Shown here piece by piece: positions 46,295 to 54,004 of a stretch of DNA of 64,000 nt. Below the pieces are notes generated by a model. That model was not told the DNA's origin, made no database searches, and saw nothing but the letters and a program-made list of their open reading frames with translations. The stretch covers positions 682,001 through 746,000 of the forward strand of contig JAIYBW010000004.1 of NCBI GenBank assembly GCA_027488375.1, in the 5' to 3' direction. Source of the DNA: Pseudomonadota bacterium. GTDB taxonomy: Bacteria > Bdellovibrionota > Bacteriovoracia > Bacteriovoracales > Bacteriovoracaceae. The first letter of the stretch is position 1. Each line of letters opens with the position of its first letter. Position numbers and translations under genes: made by a program.

Positions 46295-49200
46295 ATGAAA
46301 ACGATCAGCACACTTATTTTGACTTTGTTTTTTATTGTTTCCTGCCAGAACAATGAAAAAGTCGCAGATCTTTATGGTGTCGATATCTTGAGCTCCAATA
46401 TGGGAAGCTTTGAAGGCTGTCTAGATGGTGAATCTATTGATAGGCAGTCGGTAAAAATCTTTTATCAAATCCCTAAAGAGGCCAGTGAGTTAAAAATTTT
46501 TCGTGATGGCCAGATCATTAGTACCCTATATCCTTCAACAACTGGACACAATGGAGAAGTGATCGATCAAAACCTTAGAGAGGGTGGAGTTTATAAATAT
46601 ACATGTCATGCAAAAATTTATGGAGTTTATAAACGAGGAACAAACGAACTCTCGCTAAAACCTGTTAACACTTTTGCTCCTAAATTCGAAGGTATTAAAG
46701 AAATTAGTTTAAAAAATTCAAATTCTGTCTTGGTTCAATGGGAGCCACCAACTGAAGATGGGCCCATCGCCAAACATTATAAAGTCTATTTTAATGCCGG
46801 AATATTTATTGATTATAAAAAAGCTCCTCTCATTGTGAGAGAAAAGCTAAATCTTGTGATCGAAAATCTTGGAGATGAAATACCTTATAGTTTTGCCGTC
46901 AAGGCCTGTACGATCAATGATATTTGCGACGATAACACTAATAAATTAACTCTTGAAACTCCTGATCGTGGAGCTTCAACAGCATCCGGGATCACGCAAC
47001 TCATTCCTAAATCAGGAAAAACACTTGAAGTGGTCGCCCCATGGTCTGATGCCAATGGCGGGATTTATAAAAGAAGACTCATCATCGTGAGAGGCTCTGA
47101 GGGGGAAAGTGATGAGAATGCTATAGCGAGAGTTAAAAATTGCTCTATCGAAAATCAATCCGATGGCTGTCAGAATGTCATTTTCCCTTTTGTCGATGGG
47201 ATCGTAAATTCGAACTTAGAATTTCCAGTTGAAGAAGGAGTCGTCTACTTTATAAGACTCGTAGATGAAGACAAACAAAAAACAGTCGTCAGTCGTCAGG
47301 ATCACAGCGGCATTAAAAAATTTATGACCCAAGATCTAACTCCTCCTGTCTTTAGTGGAATATTAGAATTGGTGCAGCCTGATCCTTTGAAAAGTAGCCT
47401 TAAGGCAACCTTTCAGGCCGCCAGTGATGCTGAGGCCGTTCACCTTTACACTCTTGTGGGAAGCCTTAATGAAACCTTGGCCGATCCCTGCAGTTTGAAT
47501 GGCGAAGGAATTAAAATTAGCCGGACGAATTGGAAAGGAGACTCTGCTCTAAATTATATTGAATTTGAAACAAGTGATCGAGTTCAAGTTAAAGTTTGCT
47601 TAAAGGGTTCAGACTCGGCCGGGAATTTATCCCTTGGTAAAAGTTTTAAATTGATAAAGACTAAGGATAAGACAGCTCCCCTCTTTGATGGTATTTCTAG
47701 AATAAGATATTTAATAGATGAAATTTCTGGCAAGAGCTCCATCCGCCTTTCATGGGCCGATGCCTTTTCTGGTCAAAATGACGTCTATCAATATGATGTT
47801 AAAGTAAATATTCTTCGCGAAGGATCAATCAGAGAATTTAATTACAAAGTTAATAAGGATCAACTTAGCCTCACTCTTGAAACAGAAGCACTTCAGCTTG
47901 AAAACTATGATGTGGTCTTTGCAGCGGTCAATGTTTGCGACGATGCTCTCATTCAAGAAGTAAATGCCAATTCAAATTCGGCCAATTGCACTTCATTTGC
48001 CATTGATCAGGCTTCGGCCCGTGAGGGAATACATAAAACAGCTCTGGGGATTATTAAGCCGCCGGTAAAATTTGATGGTATTAATGGTTTAGAGTCAAAT
48101 TCCCATGGCTCCATTCTTGTGAGATGGGGTAAGTATGATCTGGGTAAAGACTTTCCTGAAACCTGGGCAGGATTTAAGGTTTATGCCCTCAATAAGGACT
48201 CTTCTAAAACGCTTTTAAAAACGATTCCTTGCCCTAATACCGGTGAAGATGCTCAAGGCCGTGGTCTTTATAACTGCCAGGGGCTTCAGTCAACAAGCCT
48301 TACAAATCTCAATCCCTCACAAGAGCTTAAAATTCTAGTAAAGGCTTACAACTCTCAGGGTGATTCACAAGATATTAGAGATGAGAATGCTCTGATGATC
48401 AAGGTTAAAGATGAAGTCGCTCCTGTCATTCAGGGAAATATTTCTCAAACCCTGACAAATAAAATATTAACCCTTACATGGCCTGCGGCCTCTGATACGC
48501 AATTTGCGTGGCAGGACTATCTTCAAACACTTCCCAATAAAATTTCTTATCTTGTAAAAAGAAATGGGGTAATCACTCAGACTCTTGAGGTCACTCAGCT
48601 TGCCATCGATCTTACGAAATTAAGTAGCGGCCTTCATTTATTTCAAGTGTGCCCAAAAGACCAAGCCCAAAATCTAAGTCCAAACTGTCTTTCACTCAGT
48701 TATGAAATTAGAGATATTATTGCTCCTGAATTAAAAATAGCCTTAGTGAAGAAGATTTCTTCTCAAGAAGGTATTCAACTAGAACTTGAGTTAAAAGATG
48801 AAACAACATCCGCCGCTCAATTATGTACTGATCTCACAATTGAGGGCAATTTCAACACGAAAGTTTATGATTCCACCAAAGGACTTTGCGTCGTTACAGG
48901 ATTAAATAGTGACGCGAATAAAAACCTTGAGAAAACAGTCCGCCTAACTGTTTATGATCAGGCGAGGAACTCACTCCAAAAAGACCTCACCCTTAAAATC
49001 AATCGTGAATATATGATCAGTAGTGCTAACTGGGGAGACTGGGACTTAGTGGATTCAAGTAAAAGGTATGCCATTGTCATCCGCGGGGAATCGATTTTAG
49101 AAGACTCTGAAGTTTATACCGCTCAAAATGAAAAACTTGATTGCGATCAGCCGGATCAGAAAAAAATAATTTGCTTCAGCTCAAGCTACAGTAACAAATC

Positions 49201-50953
49201 ATCTCTTATTATTCGCTCTGGTGATAGTTCTAAAACTTTGAGTACATCTGCAAACTTTTCTAATTGCGTCTATGGGCTTAATACAGATATCTCCAATACG
49301 ACGACGATTACCATTTGCAATAGCTCAGACTGGGCAAAATTAAGAATTGTCGACACATCCAATGGAAATACAAAGCAAAACTTACAACGATATGCTGAGA
49401 ACTATTCCCATGTGGTAGTGGACATTAAAAATCATATTCTTGCCGGTGATATCAGTCAGCTCGTACTACCACCAAGTACACTTTATAATAACCGTAAACT
49501 CACCATTGCTGGAAATGGTTACATGCTAAGTGGGTTGATTGGATCTTCTTTCCAAAGCCCGACTTATTACCATGGCCTCATTTCAGAGGCTCCCCATAAT
49601 TTAGAAGTTAAATTTCAAAACCTCGGTATTTATAAAACGGGCCTTAATTTAAATAATTATGGTCCATCTGGCTCCATTGTAACCCATATTTACTCCGGAC
49701 TATTGGCCGGGGTCGTACGAAAAAGTTCAGCTTCAACTCTAACGAATAGTTTTAGCGTTCAAGATGTTTGGATCGATGGCTATAGAATTTTTGGAGCCTC
49801 TCCCCTCAATTATCAAGGAGCTAGATTTTTTGGAAGCCTTTATGGAACTCAATCAGGGGTTGATTCCTCAAGCTATAGCGTGAGAAATAATGTCACTCAA
49901 ATCAGCAACGTTCAAATAAGCCGCCTTGATATCCAATTAAGAGATACCACTGGTGGAAATGGTAATACCTCACAATGCAGTAATAGCAATATTACGTACT
50001 GTGGTGCCCAGCTTTCATCCTGTGCCCTGGGATGTGGGTTTGATCTTTTTAAGATAGAAAATATTTCTCTCAGCGGTTCCATTATTAATTCAACCATGGG
50101 GACCACAACAGGTGGGGTCATGGATGTCATGATGGCGCCTAATACTTATTTAAAAAATATTGAAAGTAACTTAGTGATTCAAGGAAGAAAAGCTCTCGGT
50201 TTTATGATGAGCCTTTCAAATGGATCTAGCACCACGGCCACTTTAAGTAATATCTCGATCGCGGGAGAAATAGCAGCGACCACTATCAATCCAAGTCCTG
50301 ATTCACTATCCTATGCTTCTGGTCTTGTTGGAAGCTTTCAATTAAGTGGACCTATCCTTTTTCAAAATCTCAGGATGAAAAGCATCATCTCCTCACGCCT
50401 TGGCTCCATGTCGGGTGTGTTTAGATCATCCGGAAGTTCAAGCTCAACAGTGAATGGTCAGACCATTAACCTTTGTACCAATGTAGCTGAGGGAGCGTCA
50501 CTTCCTTCAATCACTTTTTCAAACCTTGATCTCTCTAATACATTTAGATGGAGCTATCAAAATACCTCTCAGATGATCACAAGCTCCCTTGGAAGACAAG
50601 ATAACATCACACCCATCATTATCGAGAATGCGAACTTTGAAGATAACCACTCTGCAGATTCAACCAATTTCAATTATCTCTCAACTCACAATTTAAATAA
50701 TTGCGAGGCGCCTGAAGTCTCTATTCAAGCTGCTTACCTAGGGGCGAGGAATGTAGGATCTTGGGATGGTGGACGCATGATGGATCTTGATCTGATTTTT
50801 CCAGGCTCTAATTTAAACACCTCATCAAACGGAGTTCTCTCGACGTCATCAAACTGGAATGCACTTGATGTCTCTTATTGGATCTACAATGCAGTCGCTC
50901 GCCCGACCCTTAAATCCACTCTCGCTCGCGAAGGACTGATCAATATTCAATAA
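46295..50953 (+). CDS. Giant surface lipoprotein (1552 residues)
   Basis: A lipobox (LFFIVSC, Cys 17) follows a Lys-start leader. The first half (about 30-900) contains several Fn3/Ig-like modules (SVLVQWEPPTEDGPIAKHYKV, SSIRLSWADAFSGQND, ILVRWGKYD, LTLTWPAASD). Several begin with Asp/Thr-Pro-Pro hinges such as DLTPPVFSG, DKTAPLFDG and DEVAPVIQG. From about 905 the C-terminal 640 residues form a beta-helix-like region with Asn/Ser-rich strands. It resembles bacterial adhesin stalk-plus-tip layouts. Anchored in the outer membrane, it likely binds surfaces or other cells. The C-terminal region is related in style to the 43505 protein. Confidence 0.88.
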   Translation: MKTISTLILTLFFIVSCQNNEKVADLYGVDILSSNMGSFEGCLDGESIDRQSVKIFYQIPKEASELKIFRDGQIISTLYPSTTGHNGEVIDQNLREGGVYKYTCHAKIYGVYKRGTNELSLKPVNTFAPKFEGIKEISLKNSNSVLVQWEPPTEDGPIAKHYKVYFNAGIFIDYKKAPLIVREKLNLVIENLGDEIPYSFAVKACTINDICDDNTNKLTLETPDRGASTASGITQLIPKSGKTLEVVAPWSDANGGIYKRRLIIVRGSEGESDENAIARVKNCSIENQSDGCQNVIFPFVDGIVNSNLEFPVEEGVVYFIRLVDEDKQKTVVSRQDHSGIKKFMTQDLTPPVFSGILELVQPDPLKSSLKATFQAASDAEAVHLYTLVGSLNETLADPCSLNGEGIKISRTNWKGDSALNYIEFETSDRVQVKVCLKGSDSAGNLSLGKSFKLIKTKDKTAPLFDGISRIRYLIDEISGKSSIRLSWADAFSGQNDVYQYDVKVNILREGSIREFNYKVNKDQLSLTLETEALQLENYDVVFAAVNVCDDALIQEVNANSNSANCTSFAIDQASAREGIHKTALGIIKPPVKFDGINGLESNSHGSILVRWGKYDLGKDFPETWAGFKVYALNKDSSKTLLKTIPCPNTGEDAQGRGLYNCQGLQSTSLTNLNPSQELKILVKAYNSQGDSQDIRDENALMIKVKDEVAPVIQGNISQTLTNKILTLTWPAASDTQFAWQDYLQTLPNKISYLVKRNGVITQTLEVTQLAIDLTKLSSGLHLFQVCPKDQAQNLSPNCLSLSYEIRDIIAPELKIALVKKISSQEGIQLELELKDETTSAAQLCTDLTIEGNFNTKVYDSTKGLCVVTGLNSDANKNLEKTVRLTVYDQARNSLQKDLTLKINREYMISSANWGDWDLVDSSKRYAIVIRGESILEDSEVYTAQNEKLDCDQPDQKKIICFSSSYSNKSSLIIRSGDSSKTLSTSANFSNCVYGLNTDISNTTTITICNSSDWAKLRIVDTSNGNTKQNLQRYAENYSHVVVDIKNHILAGDISQLVLPPSTLYNNRKLTIAGNGYMLSGLIGSSFQSPTYYHGLISEAPHNLEVKFQNLGIYKTGLNLNNYGPSGSIVTHIYSGLLAGVVRKSSASTLTNSFSVQDVWIDGYRIFGASPLNYQGARFFGSLYGTQSGVDSSSYSVRNNVTQISNVQISRLDIQLRDTTGGNGNTSQCSNSNITYCGAQLSSCALGCGFDLFKIENISLSGSIINSTMGTTTGGVMDVMMAPNTYLKNIESNLVIQGRKALGFMMSLSNGSSTTATLSNISIAGEIAATTINPSPDSLSYASGLVGSFQLSGPILFQNLRMKSIISSRLGSMSGVFRSSGSSSSTVNGQTINLCTNVAEGASLPSITFSNLDLSNTFRWSYQNTSQMITSSLGRQDNITPIIIENANFEDNHSADSTNFNYLSTHNLNNCEAPEVSIQAAYLGARNVGSWDGGRMMDLDLIFPGSNLNTSSNGVLSTSSNWNALDVSYWIYNAVARPTLKSTLAREGLINIQ

Positions 50954-50963
50954 TTCAAAGGCC

Positions 50964-50990
50964 CTTCACCCCCACTCAGGGGGTGAAGTT
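50964..50990 (+). terminator. Terminator-like hairpin after the giant lipoprotein gene
   Basis: Perfect 10-bp stem CTTCACCCCC/GGGGGTGAAG with loop ACTCA, 10 bp after the stop; only two T follow. It separates the lipoprotein gene from motAB. Confidence 0.75.
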
Positions 50991-51076
50991 TGCCCCCTTA
51001 ACATGGCATTTTATTTCATTCCAAATTCCTATCTTAATCCAATATCAAAGACTTAAATAAACCATTGCTCAAAAAA

Positions 51077-51087
51077 AAATCCCTCCC
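51077..51087 (+). promoter_or_regulatory. AAATCCCTCCC element upstream of motA
   Basis: It lies 37-47 bp before the motA ATG and matches the element upstream of 35070, 46295 and 53390. Possibly the start region of the motAB transcript. Confidence 0.35.
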
Positions 51088-51123
51088 GAAGATGTGGATA
51101 TTGAATTCATCAATGGAGGAAAA

Positions 51124-51897
51124 ATGAAACTTCACCCTATCTTTGGACTAATCTTGGCCATCGCTTTAGTGATATGGGCGATCCTGCAAGAAATGTCGAA
51201 CCCCATGGTCTTTTTAAATTTACATGGTATTGCCATCGTCGCAGGTGGGACACTGTGTGTGGCGATCATTATTTTTTCTTTTAAAAATCTCGCCAATTTA
51301 TCTAGAGTTCTTTTTCGAACTATAAGAGGTGATATACAAAAAGAAAATCAACAACTGATTCAAGTCATGGCAGAGATATCTGAGAAAAACCATAAAGGTG
51401 AAAAGCCCCAGGCCAGTGAAAAATTTAAGAAAGCATTTTTCCTTGAGGCGATCTCCTTACTTAATGATGAGACCCTCTCTCTTGAGGATTTAGAATCAGT
51501 TCTCATGAAACGACTCGATGTTCAGCATGAACTGTATAGAAAAGAAAATAATTCATTTAAATTATTAAGCAAATTCCCTCCGGCCTTTGGTCTTATTGGG
51601 GCCACCATGGGGATGATTGCTTTACTCCAAGGACTCGGAGGTGAAGATAGCATTAATAAGCTTGGGCCAGCCATGTCAGTCGCTTTAACCGCCACTTTCT
51701 GGGGTCTTTTTCTAACTAATTTTATACTTCTTCCCTTAGGAGAAAACCTGACCCATGCATCAGATCTAGATCTTCGTCAGAGAAGAATCATCATGGATGG
51801 GGTTTTACTTATCAGACAGAAGAAACACCCCATCGTCGTGAAAGAATTTTTGCAAAGCTATCTTGCTCCAGGTGAAAGATTTAAGGAGGCCGCATGA
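51124..51897 (+). CDS. motA: MotA/PomA-like stator subunit
   Basis: The 257-residue protein starts at 51124 behind GGAGG (an ATG 30 bp upstream has no site). It has four helices at about 5-22, 33-52, 152-172 and 182-205. A large cytoplasmic loop separates helices 2 and 3 with the charged segment KFKKAFFLEAISLLNDETLSLED. The hallmark helix 3-4 region reads FPPAFGLIGATMGMIALLQGL ... LGPAMSVALTATFWGLFLTNF. With MotB it forms an ion-driven stator. It overlaps motB by 4 bp (ATGA). Confidence 0.93.
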   Translation: MKLHPIFGLILAIALVIWAILQEMSNPMVFLNLHGIAIVAGGTLCVAIIIFSFKNLANLSRVLFRTIRGDIQKENQQLIQVMAEISEKNHKGEKPQASEKFKKAFFLEAISLLNDETLSLEDLESVLMKRLDVQHELYRKENNSFKLLSKFPPAFGLIGATMGMIALLQGLGGEDSINKLGPAMSVALTATFWGLFLTNFILLPLGENLTHASDLDLRQRRIIMDGVLLIRQKKHPIVVKEFLQSYLAPGERFKEAA

Positions 51898-52580
51898 ACC
51901 ATTCAAATTATCAAGAACATGAAGAAGATGGCGAAAGTAACTGGCTTGTCTCCTATGCTGACCTCATGACCCTCTTATGGGGCTTTTTTGTGATCCTGGC
52001 CTCACTTTCAAAGCCAGATGCTTCAAAGATTGAAAAGATGAAGGAGCAAACAGCCAAAGCCATGGGGGGCAAATATTCTCATCCCTACAATAAATTATCT
52101 GATGAACTCAAGAGTGTGATTAAAAAGCTTGAGCTCGAACAATTCGCCCAGGTTGAGAAACTTGTTGATGGAATTCAGATTTCAATTGAATCAACGACTT
52201 TCTTCAATAGTGCTGAAGCCTCTCTCTTACCAGATGCCAAGAATGTCCTCGGGCAGATTTCAAAAGCTCTGATTCCCTACAGTAAAGATAATCTCGTTTA
52301 TATTGAAGGTCATACGGATGATCTACCAATCAATAATTTAAAATTTAAAAACAATTGGGAGCTTTCTGCCAAAAGGGCCACAGAGGTGCTAGAGCTTTTC
52401 GTTCAACAGGGCCTGACGGAAAAAAATCTTAGGCCAATTGGTTTTGCCGATACTCAGCCTATTGCTCAAATTCAACAAGGGCGAAGCATCGCCCATGATT
52501 TGAGAGCGAAAAACCGACGAGTTGTGATCAGGCTTGAGAAAATTATCGACTTTAAGGATCAGAGAGTTGAAAAGAAATAA
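51894..52580 (+). CDS. motB: MotB-like stator subunit with OmpA peptidoglycan-binding domain
   Basis: The 228-residue protein has a short cytoplasmic tail and one helix containing the ion-carrying Asp23 (NWLVSYADLMTLLWGFFVIL). A plug/linker follows, then an OmpA-like domain (about 105-222: TFFNSAEASLLPDA, IEGHTDDLPI, ELSAKRATEVL, GFADTQPI, NRRVVIRLEK) that anchors the stator to peptidoglycan. AGGAGG precedes the overlapping start. The downstream FliF/FliG-like fusion, rather than a flagellar operon, suggests its partner. Confidence 0.94.
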   Translation: MNHSNYQEHEEDGESNWLVSYADLMTLLWGFFVILASLSKPDASKIEKMKEQTAKAMGGKYSHPYNKLSDELKSVIKKLELEQFAQVEKLVDGIQISIESTTFFNSAEASLLPDAKNVLGQISKALIPYSKDNLVYIEGHTDDLPINNLKFKNNWELSAKRATEVLELFVQQGLTEKNLRPIGFADTQPIAQIQQGRSIAHDLRAKNRRVVIRLEKIIDFKDQRVEKK

Positions 52581-53170
52581 TTGATACCGAAATAAACAAT
52601 AAGTCCTCTTGCTACGATTCGATCATCAGTCGAAGAAAAAGTAAGAGGGCTATAGGACAATTCAGCATTATAGTTAAATTGTGGATTGATGGTTGACTCA
52701 TATCCACCCATCACTGAGATGTTATAGTACTGACCTTCAAGCTCGTATTCACCTAATTGAGTCGGATTGGTCCCTAGGGAATAGTGATAGCGTCTGAATT
52801 CTGCTCCTAAATATGTATTATGCTTTGGCATTTGCTTAAATTCGAGAAGCTCTTTTTTAATTAAGAGTGGCTTGGCCGCCCCAGAAATGTAATATCTTCC
52901 AAAGAAACGCAATCCCCATAAATCTAAATTTCCAGAAGAATAATAAATATCAAATCCCGTCCCCACCATTAAGTTTTGATCAATCGCATAGAGATAAGAA
53001 ACATCAGGGGCAAAAACATAGGTTTTTGATCCCGTTGCATTGCGGATGGTTTCATTCTGAGAAGTCCCCTCGAACTGGGCCGCTCCAAGGCGAAGACCCA
53101 AACGCGAATCTGACCACGAACGAGGAACCCATAGAAAGACTAAAAGCCAGGTAAAATAGAGAAATTTCAT
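52559..53170 (-). CDS. Predicted outer-membrane beta-barrel protein
   Basis: The start at 53170 gives MKFLYFTWLLVFLWVPRSWS, a signal peptide, and a 203-residue product. Alternating aromatic/polar strands (SYLYAIDQNLMVGTGFDIYYS, LRFFGRYYISG, YLGAEFRRYHYSL, YYNISVMGGYEST, LIVYFGINYFFSTL) with a C-terminal aromatic residue pattern predict an eight-strand barrel. It sits inside the motor cluster but on the opposite strand, its end overlapping motB by 22 bp. No strong ribosome site. Confidence 0.7.
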   Translation of the reverse strand: MKFLYFTWLLVFLWVPRSWSDSRLGLRLGAAQFEGTSQNETIRNATGSKTYVFAPDVSYLYAIDQNLMVGTGFDIYYSSGNLDLWGLRFFGRYYISGAAKPLLIKKELLEFKQMPKHNTYLGAEFRRYHYSLGTNPTQLGEYELEGQYYNISVMGGYESTINPQFNYNAELSYSPLTFSSTDDRIVARGLIVYFGINYFFSTL

Positions 53171-53310
53171 AAACTTAGCATACCAAACGCCCTCACTTAT
53201 TAAAAGGATATTTTTCTCAGTACAAGGACCGCCTTCACCTATTTTGCCAAATAAAAAGTGCAAAAAGAGGGTCCTTTCAATAGTGGGTGTAGGACTCAAC
53301 AATTGTAGTA

Positions 53311-53352
53311 TTGAGCACTTAGAAAATTATCTTCATAAACTTAAATCCCCTC
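53311..53352 (+). promoter_or_regulatory. Candidate promoter of the lipoprotein / FliF-FliG operon
   Basis: TTGAGC (53311-53316), 17-bp spacer, CATAAA (53334-53339), then AAATCCCCTC (53343-53352). Same -35 hexamer, spacing and start-region element as upstream of 46295. The operon 53390-55650 would be read from here. Confidence 0.45.
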
Positions 53353-53389
53353 TGATCCTGCAAGAAATAAAAATCAACGGAGGTGAAAG

Positions 53390-54004
53390 ATGAAAAGTTT
53401 TATAAGTTCTCTACTCATAGCATGCCTCAAATTTATGATCATGCCTTCATGCTCAACCCTGAATCAAAATCTTGGATACAAAATTCAATCGGATTTAAAT
53501 GAAATCAGTATCTACAATTCTCATGGAGACTTCATCGGGAAAACTCCTCTAGAACTCAATCAAGAACAAATGCAAAAACTTCGTGTGGGTGAAAGTCACT
53601 TTCAGTTCTATGCGAAGAAAGAAGGATTTGTTGATGGACAATATAGTCTCGTCTTATTTTCTCCAACAACCATCAAAATCTCGCTCTCGCCTTTAAGACA
53701 AGAGCATTTCAACCAGTGGATTCTCAAAAATTATTCGAAAGAAACAAATAGAATGATCAAAGAGCTCTTAGAAATTCAGTCGATGGTCTTTGCTTCTGAT
53801 CGCTCACTCCTTGAAGTCAAGATAGCTCAATTTAATCAAACTTATCAAAATGTAGCTCCGGCCTACACCCTCCAAGGAAGTGTCTATCTTCGGGATGGGA
53901 AATATACAGAAGCTAGACAAAGTCTTGATCGTGCACTGTCTATTGATCCAGATGATCACACGGCCAAAAGATTAGTTGAAGAAATCGAGAGGGGGAACAA
54001 ATGA
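53390..54004 (+). CDS. Lipoprotein with PEGA-like and TPR-like regions
   Basis: The 204-residue protein has a lipobox-like end of leader (MPSCS, Cys about 21). A PEGA-type module follows (EISIYNSHGDFIGKTPLELNQEQMQKL...FQFYAKKEGF), a fold known for surface or peptidoglycan-facing proteins, then a helical segment and a TPR (YTLQGSVYLRDGKYTEARQSLDRALSIDPDD). GGAGG lies upstream. The stop overlaps the next start (ATGA), so it is translationally coupled to the FliF/FliG-like protein and may be its periplasmic partner. Confidence 0.8.
   Translation: MKSFISSLLIACLKFMIMPSCSTLNQNLGYKIQSDLNEISIYNSHGDFIGKTPLELNQEQMQKLRVGESHFQFYAKKEGFVDGQYSLVLFSPTTIKISLSPLRQEHFNQWILKNYSKETNRMIKELLEIQSMVFASDRSLLEVKIAQFNQTYQNVAPAYTLQGSVYLRDGKYTEARQSLDRALSIDPDDHTAKRLVEEIERGNK

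Noticed and set aside
51124..52580. MotA/MotB pair as ExbB/ExbD or TolQ/TolR
   Set aside because: The first protein has the four-helix MotA layout with a long cytoplasmic loop, and the second has a full OmpA-type peptidoglycan-binding domain, unlike ExbD/TolR.
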